DNA of 17,162 nucleotides from contig JAJFIN010000246.1 in assembly GCA_021774955.1 (NCBI GenBank), positions 1 through 17,162 on the forward strand, read 5' to 3'. The translations under genes and the position numbers were made by a program. A model generated the notes under the pieces. It saw only the letters and a list, made by a program, of their open reading frames with translations, ran no database searches and was not told the DNA's origin. The DNA is from Alphaproteobacteria bacterium (GTDB lineage Bacteria; Pseudomonadota; Alphaproteobacteria; M2410). Position 1 is the first letter of the stretch. Every line of letters begins with the position of its first letter. Positions 12,833 to 17,162 of this stretch are shown here, one piece after another.

Positions 12833-12995
12833 GGCCTTTTGTGAAGGGCTCTGCGCAATCAAATGGTTGCTGTCTCATTTTGGAACCTGCATCCTAGTGG
12901 CTGTATTTACCAATTTCCACACTTATTCTACCCGTTCATCCCTTTCATAACGTTAACCTTGCTGTAAAAATTGGGTAACCAAGGTGCCAAGACAC

Positions 12996-13067
12996 AACAG
13001 TGTTTCGAAGCAAGTGTGATCCTCGCTTCTAGGCGCTAAGCGAGAATTCGCTAAGCTAACAGTGTTT
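12996..13067 (+). promoter_or_regulatory. repeated operator-like boxes upstream of the MMPL exporter operon
   Basis: AACAGTGTTT occurs at 12996-13005 and 13058-13067; its core AACA-G-TGTT is a near-perfect palindrome. Between them CGCTAAGC occurs at 13034-13041 and 13049-13056, 15 bp apart, and TCGCTT (13023-13028) is an inverted partner of AAGCGA (13038-13043). These look like sites for a dimeric repressor or activator not encoded in the window. Confidence 0.45.
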
Positions 13068-13113
13068 AGACCGTTGCATATTTGCTACCGGTCAAATCAT
13101 ATCTGGGGGCAAA

Positions 13114-15423
13114 ATGGACAAGGTTGTTATCGGCTACGCGCGCTTTGTCACGCGCTTTCACTGGCTTGTCCTTCTAATCTCCCTGGCTATTGGCCTCTCA
13201 CTGTTAAGCGGTGGCCGCTTTCTCCAATTTACCAACGATTACCGGTATTTTTTTAGCGAGGATAATCCGAACCTTACCGCCTGGGACCTGGTCCAGCGTA
13301 CTTACACTAAGAGCGACACACTTTTATGGATTATCAGGCCCAATGAAGGTGAGGTCACAGATCCGAGGATCTTGAAAATCATAGGCGAGGCCACTGAGCG
13401 CGCTTGGCAAACGCCGTATTCATTGAGAGTCGATTCCCTCACTAATTTTCAACACACCCACGCAGATGAAGACGATCTCTATGTCGGTGATCTTGTCCCT
13501 GACCCCGAGAATGTCTCTGCGGAGGAAGCCGCTTCTATCAAGTCGATCGCTTTGGCTGAACCGCTCTTGGTCTCGCGCGTAATTGCGCCAGATGCTCGAA
13601 CAACAGCCGTGATGGCAACGCTGCAAATGGCTGAGGATGATGTTGTGGCCTCTGCGCAGGCCATGGCGCACGCACGCGCGCTTAAAAGTGATCTGCAGGC
13701 AGCCTATCCCGATGTGGAGATTGCGCTTACCGGCTCTGTTACGCTTTCCAATGCCTTTTCGGAATCATCACAAGGCGACCTTAAGACGCTTGTCCCGATC
13801 ATGCTCGCGGTTATCGGGCTGACGATCTTTATCCTGACGCGATCCATTACCGGCACTGCATCGTCCTTAGGCGTTGTCCTGTTGTCAGCCGGATCAGCCA
13901 TGGGTCTTGCGTCATATCTCGGTGTTAAAATTTCTCCACCCAGTGCCGGAGCGCCAACCGTTATTCTGACCATCGCGGTGGCCGATGCGATCCATTTGTT
14001 GGTAACCACATTGATCGTCATGCGTCAGGGCCGTTCCAAGGTCGAGGCTATCGTTGAAAGCCTTAGGGTCAACATGGCACCAGTGTTCCTAACCAGCCTC
14101 ACTACGGCGATCGGCTTTTTAAGCTTGAACTTTTCTGATGCCCCGCCGATGCGAGACCTGGGCAATATCGCAGCGGTCGGTGCCATGCTGGCTTGGTTTT
14201 TCTCAATCACATTATTTCCTGCACTCTTGGCGTTGTTTCCCCTAAAAGCCAGTGCGACTATTGAGAGCCAAAGCACACTCATGGAAAAGATTGCAGGGCC
14301 GATCATCGCACTGCGCTTTCCGATCATGTTGATTTTTGTTGGCTTTGTTGGAGCGAGTGCGATCGCAATACCAAAACTTCAGTTCAATGATCGTTTTGTA
14401 GAATATTTCGATTACAGTACGGAATTTCGTCGTGACACTGAGTTCGCAATCGAGCATCTCACGGGGATCTACCAGATCAATTATTCGATCAATGCGGCTG
14501 ATTCAGGTGGCATTGCTGACCCTGACTATCTGCGTCGGGTGGATCAATTCGCCGAGTGGTCGCGCCAACAACCCGAAGTCATGAACGTGGCAAGCTTCAC
14601 AGACATCATGAAGCGTCTGAATAAGAATATGCACGGCGATGATCCAAGCTATTACCGGACGCCCGATGATAGAGATCTCGCTGCGCAATATTTGCTGCTT
14701 TATGAGATGTCACTGCCTTATGGATTGGATCTCAATGATCAGTTGAATGTGGATAAATCTGCGTCACGGGTCATTGTCACTCTGGATAACATTTCGACCA
14801 ATGAAATGGCAGCTCTTCGTGCCCGCACGCAGACCTGGTTTGACGTAAATTTCCCCACCCATATGCACGCAGCCCCCGCAGGTCAGGCGGTAATGTTTTC
14901 ATTCATCGGCCGTAACAATTTCGAAGCGATGAAGGCGGGCGCCGTTTTTGCTCTGGTCATGATCACGATTTGTTTGTTTATCGCCTTGCGCAATCTACGT
15001 CTGAGCGCTCTCAGCATTATACCGAATGTGACGCCACCCATTTTGGCCTTCGGCATCTATTTTCTATTTGTCAAAGAAGTGGGATTCTGGTCGACCTTTG
15101 TCGGCCCGGCGGCATTGGGTCTGATTGTCGATGCCACGGTGCACTTTCTCAGCAAATACCGCCGGGCGCGGGTTGAACATGGCCATGATGCCAAGGGTGG
15201 AGTGCGTTATGCCTTTTCCACGGTGGGCACCGCGCTGCTCGTCTCGACGCTTGTCCTTGTTGCTGGCTTTTCGGTATTGGCTCTTTCAGCGTGGCGCATT
15301 AACGCCATGTTAGGCATCATGGTGGCGCTTACTATTGGGGTCGCTTTAATTGTGGATTTCTTACTTTTGCCTGCTTTGCTTGTTAGCCTCGACGGTAGAA
15401 AGAAGGCCGCTACGCCTGCTTGA
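13114..15423 (+). CDS. MMPL/RND-family exporter (COG1033 type)
   Basis: 769 residues, a normal length for a prokaryotic MMPL exporter. The fold is the duplicated RND layout: helix 1 (about 17-33), a periplasmic loop (about 35-222), helices 2-6 (about 225-375), helix 7 (about 397-420), a second periplasmic loop (about 422-605) and helices 8-12 (about 606-762). Each half carries the conserved D/H of this family in the membrane, VADAIHLL (D291, H294) and IVDATVHFLSKYRR (D673, H677), probably linked to proton use. GGGGG five bases before ATG supports the start. The gene is followed after 40 bp by a LolA-like protein and then by a beta-barrel, a recurring arrangement in proteobacteria. Cargo is probably a lipid or lipophilic compound, by family. 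Confidence 0.92.
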   Translation: MDKVVIGYARFVTRFHWLVLLISLAIGLSLLSGGRFLQFTNDYRYFFSEDNPNLTAWDLVQRTYTKSDTLLWIIRPNEGEVTDPRILKIIGEATERAWQTPYSLRVDSLTNFQHTHADEDDLYVGDLVPDPENVSAEEAASIKSIALAEPLLVSRVIAPDARTTAVMATLQMAEDDVVASAQAMAHARALKSDLQAAYPDVEIALTGSVTLSNAFSESSQGDLKTLVPIMLAVIGLTIFILTRSITGTASSLGVVLLSAGSAMGLASYLGVKISPPSAGAPTVILTIAVADAIHLLVTTLIVMRQGRSKVEAIVESLRVNMAPVFLTSLTTAIGFLSLNFSDAPPMRDLGNIAAVGAMLAWFFSITLFPALLALFPLKASATIESQSTLMEKIAGPIIALRFPIMLIFVGFVGASAIAIPKLQFNDRFVEYFDYSTEFRRDTEFAIEHLTGIYQINYSINAADSGGIADPDYLRRVDQFAEWSRQQPEVMNVASFTDIMKRLNKNMHGDDPSYYRTPDDRDLAAQYLLLYEMSLPYGLDLNDQLNVDKSASRVIVTLDNISTNEMAALRARTQTWFDVNFPTHMHAAPAGQAVMFSFIGRNNFEAMKAGAVFALVMITICLFIALRNLRLSALSIIPNVTPPILAFGIYFLFVKEVGFWSTFVGPAALGLIVDATVHFLSKYRRARVEHGHDAKGGVRYAFSTVGTALLVSTLVLVAGFSVLALSAWRINAMLGIMVALTIGVALIVDFLLLPALLVSLDGRKKAATPA

Positions 15424-15463
15424 GGGCGGGTGAGGCGGTATAGTTGATGAAAAGGAACGTGTA

Positions 15464-16288
15464 ATGGCTCATCCCTTCAATCGGATCATCCTAGGGCTTA
15501 CCGCTCTTCTGTTTGGCACTCTCGGTGCTTCAGCACTAGAGCTTTCCGATGACCCAAAAGAAAAGGGCCGCCAGATTGCCGACGAAGCTGAGGCCCGGGA
15601 CTTAGGCTTTGAGGACAGCCATGCCACCATGGCCATGATTCTGACCAACGCCTATGGCGATCGCAGTGAACGCGAGTTGCGCTTCAAAACGCTTGAACGG
15701 CCCGATCCTGATGAAGGTGATTGGTCCCTGATTGTTTTTGACCGCCCACGCGATGTTGAAGGAACGGCACTACTTACCCACGCCCATATTCTGACCCCGG
15801 ACGATCAATGGCTTTATTTGCCATCGCTTAAGCGGGTCAAACGGATTTCATCGGCAAACAAATCCGGTCCTTTTATGGGCAGTGAATTTGCTTTTGAAGA
15901 TTTCTCAAGCACTGAAGCAGGAAAGTTTGACCATCTTTGGTTGCGTGATGAGGCCTGTCCGGTACCAGACGAAGATCGCATGTGCTTTGTCAGTGAGCGG
16001 CGCCCACTGTATGAAAAATCAGGCTACACGCGTCAAATCGTGTGGACCGATCAAACTGATTTCCAGCCCCGCAAAATCGATTATTATGACCGCAAAGACG
16101 CCTTGTTAAAAACGCTCACCTTTGCTGACTACCAACTCTATCTTGACAAACATTGGCGCGCACAAGAATTCTCGATGATCAATCATCAGACCAAAAAAGC
16201 CACGATATTGACTTGGCAAAACTACGAGTTCAAAACCGGTCTGACTGAAAATGATTTCGATACCAACAGTCTGAAACGTGTGCGATAA
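15464..16288 (+). CDS. outer-membrane lipoprotein-sorting protein-like (LolA-like, PF17131 type)
   Basis: 274 residues with a Sec signal peptide cleaved after about residue 24 (LGASA). The mature protein carries the family signature WLYLPSLKRVKRIS followed by SGPFMGSEFAFEDF (about 116-147), a LolA/LolB-like open-barrel fold expected to hold an acyl chain. Two cysteines (C165, C174) may form a disulphide. AAGGA lies before ATG. It is 40 bp after the exporter and 43 bp before the barrel gene, so one operon. It most likely ferries the exporter's hydrophobic cargo across the periplasm; it is not the housekeeping LolA, which lacks this context. Confidence 0.9.
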   Translation: MAHPFNRIILGLTALLFGTLGASALELSDDPKEKGRQIADEAEARDLGFEDSHATMAMILTNAYGDRSERELRFKTLERPDPDEGDWSLIVFDRPRDVEGTALLTHAHILTPDDQWLYLPSLKRVKRISSANKSGPFMGSEFAFEDFSSTEAGKFDHLWLRDEACPVPDEDRMCFVSERRPLYEKSGYTRQIVWTDQTDFQPRKIDYYDRKDALLKTLTFADYQLYLDKHWRAQEFSMINHQTKKATILTWQNYEFKTGLTENDFDTNSLKRVR

Positions 16289-16331
16289 GTCTTTCAAAGT
16301 TTTCAATTAAGTTTGATCCAAGGGATTTTAT

Positions 16332-17162
16332 ATGAAGCGTTACGAGAGGCCTGCACTCTATAGCCTCTGCGCAACCGCCCTGGCTTTGGGAAGTCTTCCC
16401 GCCGGTGCTCAAGAGTTCGATATTTCGGGTTATTTTGAGCCGGAAATTCGCTATTTCTTTGAAGATGCTTCAAGTCCCGATCAAAACGCCGGTAATTTTT
16501 CTCTGTCGGGTGAAGTGACCCTTGAGTGGATCTGGGATCGCGGTGATCAATCAATCGTTGTTACGCCCTTCGCGCGCTGGGATCTTCAGGACGACAATCG
16601 CACACATGCTGATATAAGAGAGCTTCGCTATGAACGCGTATTTGACACATTCGAGTTTCGCATTGGTGTCGATAAAGTTTTCTGGGGTGTTACTGAATTC
16701 GCTCACATCATTGATGTTATCAATCAAACCGATGCGATTGAAAATATTGATGGCGAAGAAAAATTAGGTCAACCCATGGTCAACGTGACCGTCCCAACGT
16801 CGCTCGGGACATTTGATTTTTTCGCCTTGCCTTATTTCCGTGAACGCACATTTGAAGACCGCGACGGGCGGCCTCGTTTTAATTTGCGGGTCGATACCGA
16901 CCTCACCGCATACGAAGATTCAGATGAGGAAAAACATTTGGATTTTGCCGCGCGGTGGAGCCACTATTTCGGGCCTGTGGACATCGGCATCGCCCATTTC
17001 TCCGGCACCGGCCGTGACCCTATTCTGTCATTCGCCTTAAACAGTGTTGGCGAGTTCGTGTTGGCGCCGACCTATGTGCAGATCGATCAAACCTCAATTG
17101 ATGTTCAAGCAACTCTCGGGTCCTGGCTTTATAAGTTGGAAGGTTTCACCCGTGATGAATTG
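16332..17162 (+). CDS. outer-membrane beta-barrel protein, third gene of the MMPL operon (3' end outside the window)
   Basis: The frame opens at ATG 16332, seven bases after AAGGGA, and is still open at the window edge (277 codons seen). A signal peptide ends around LPAGAQ (about residue 33). The remainder shows barrel-like strands rich in aromatic and alternating residues (SGYFEPEIRYFFED, TPFARWDLQDD, RELRYERVFDTFEFRIGVDK). It also has the block VFWGVTEFAHIIDVINQTD followed by GEEKLGQPM, which I associate with barrel proteins encoded beside MMPL exporters and LolA-like proteins. It is probably the outer-membrane part of the same transport route. Incomplete, so the C-terminal residue cannot be checked. 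Confidence 0.82.
   Translation, partial: MKRYERPALYSLCATALALGSLPAGAQEFDISGYFEPEIRYFFEDASSPDQNAGNFSLSGEVTLEWIWDRGDQSIVVTPFARWDLQDDNRTHADIRELRYERVFDTFEFRIGVDKVFWGVTEFAHIIDVINQTDAIENIDGEEKLGQPMVNVTVPTSLGTFDFFALPYFRERTFEDRDGRPRFNLRVDTDLTAYEDSDEEKHLDFAARWSHYFGPVDIGIAHFSGTGRDPILSFALNSVGEFVLAPTYVQIDQTSIDVQATLGSWLYKLEGFTRDEL

Larger units (their letters stand above)
12740..13113. promoter_or_regulatory. divergent control region between the S8 autotransporter and the MMPL exporter operon
   Basis: This 374-bp gene-free stretch holds the leader of the protease gene (-) and the promoter region of the exporter operon (+). Visible structure includes an inverted repeat GAGCACT/AGTGCTC at 12787-12806, a terminator-like stem at 12815-12832, ACCTTG/CAAGGT at 12956-12961 and 12980-12985, two AACAGTGTTT copies and two CGCTAAGC copies. 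I could not fix the -35/-10 boxes of either gene. GGGGG at 13104-13108 is the exporter's ribosome-binding site. Confidence 0.55.

Noticed and set aside
10421..12862. Longer 813-residue form of the S8 autotransporter starting at TTG 12862
   Set aside because: The extra 41 residues would bury the lipoprotein signal, the start codon is TTG without a ribosome-binding site, and GGGGGAG stands at the right distance before ATG 12739.
12732..12878. 48-codon minus-strand frame (MRQQPFDCAEP...) overlapping the S8 start codon, as a leader peptide
   Set aside because: It has no good ribosome-binding site, an unusual Arg/Cys-rich composition, and runs through both leader stems; it looks like a chance open frame.

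Overview
The window looks like chromosomal DNA of a Gram-negative bacterium with roughly balanced base composition. Several proteins carry lipobox or Sec signal peptides, and there are outer-membrane beta-barrels and a lipidated autotransporter. Membrane-embedded AraC and LytTR regulators, a COG4798-type methyltransferase and a DUF123 protein together suggest a (probably marine) alphaproteobacterium of the Hyphomonadales/Maricaulales/Parvularculales kind. That placement is inference from gene content only.

Layout. 101-177: tRNA-Arg(CCG). 280-2268 (-): a soluble PAS-PAS hybrid histidine kinase. 2441-5540: the most unusual part. Three paralogous genes of only 25 codons each (2605-2682, 5086-5163, 5406-5483, all +) encode uncharged single-helix peptides. 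Each has its own -10 box, a promoter-upstream array of TCACA boxes repeated every 19-20 bp, a conserved leader with a small hairpin, a good ribosome-binding site and its own downstream hairpin. Between and beside them, on the - strand, lie a sterol-desaturase/fatty-acid-hydroxylase family enzyme (2776-3615), an AraC regulator with a seven-helix membrane domain (3735-4796) and a LytTR regulator with a four-helix membrane domain (5570-6535). 6628-8699 (+): an outer-membrane beta-barrel, a DUF123 GIY-YIG-like protein and a lipoprotein-type methyltransferase, closed by a terminator. 8764-12739 (-): a lipid-anchored S8 (subtilisin) autotransporter, a small lipoprotein, a cysteine-rich YkgJ-like protein and an unknown protein. 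13114 to the window end (+): an operon of an MMPL/RND exporter, a LolA-like periplasmic protein and an outer-membrane beta-barrel cut by the window edge.

How they may work together. The exporter operon has an inner-membrane pump, a periplasmic lipid/lipoprotein-binding protein and an outer-membrane barrel, so it reads as one envelope transport route. In the 2.4-6.5 kb locus, two transcription factors built into the membrane and a membrane-bound lipid-modifying enzyme sit among three copies of a tiny membrane peptide with shared upstream control boxes. My working hypothesis is a membrane-state or peptide-sensing regulon in which one of the membrane-tethered regulators (or a regulator elsewhere) activates the micropeptide genes through the TCACA arrays. 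I do not recognise the peptide family; its function is unknown to me.
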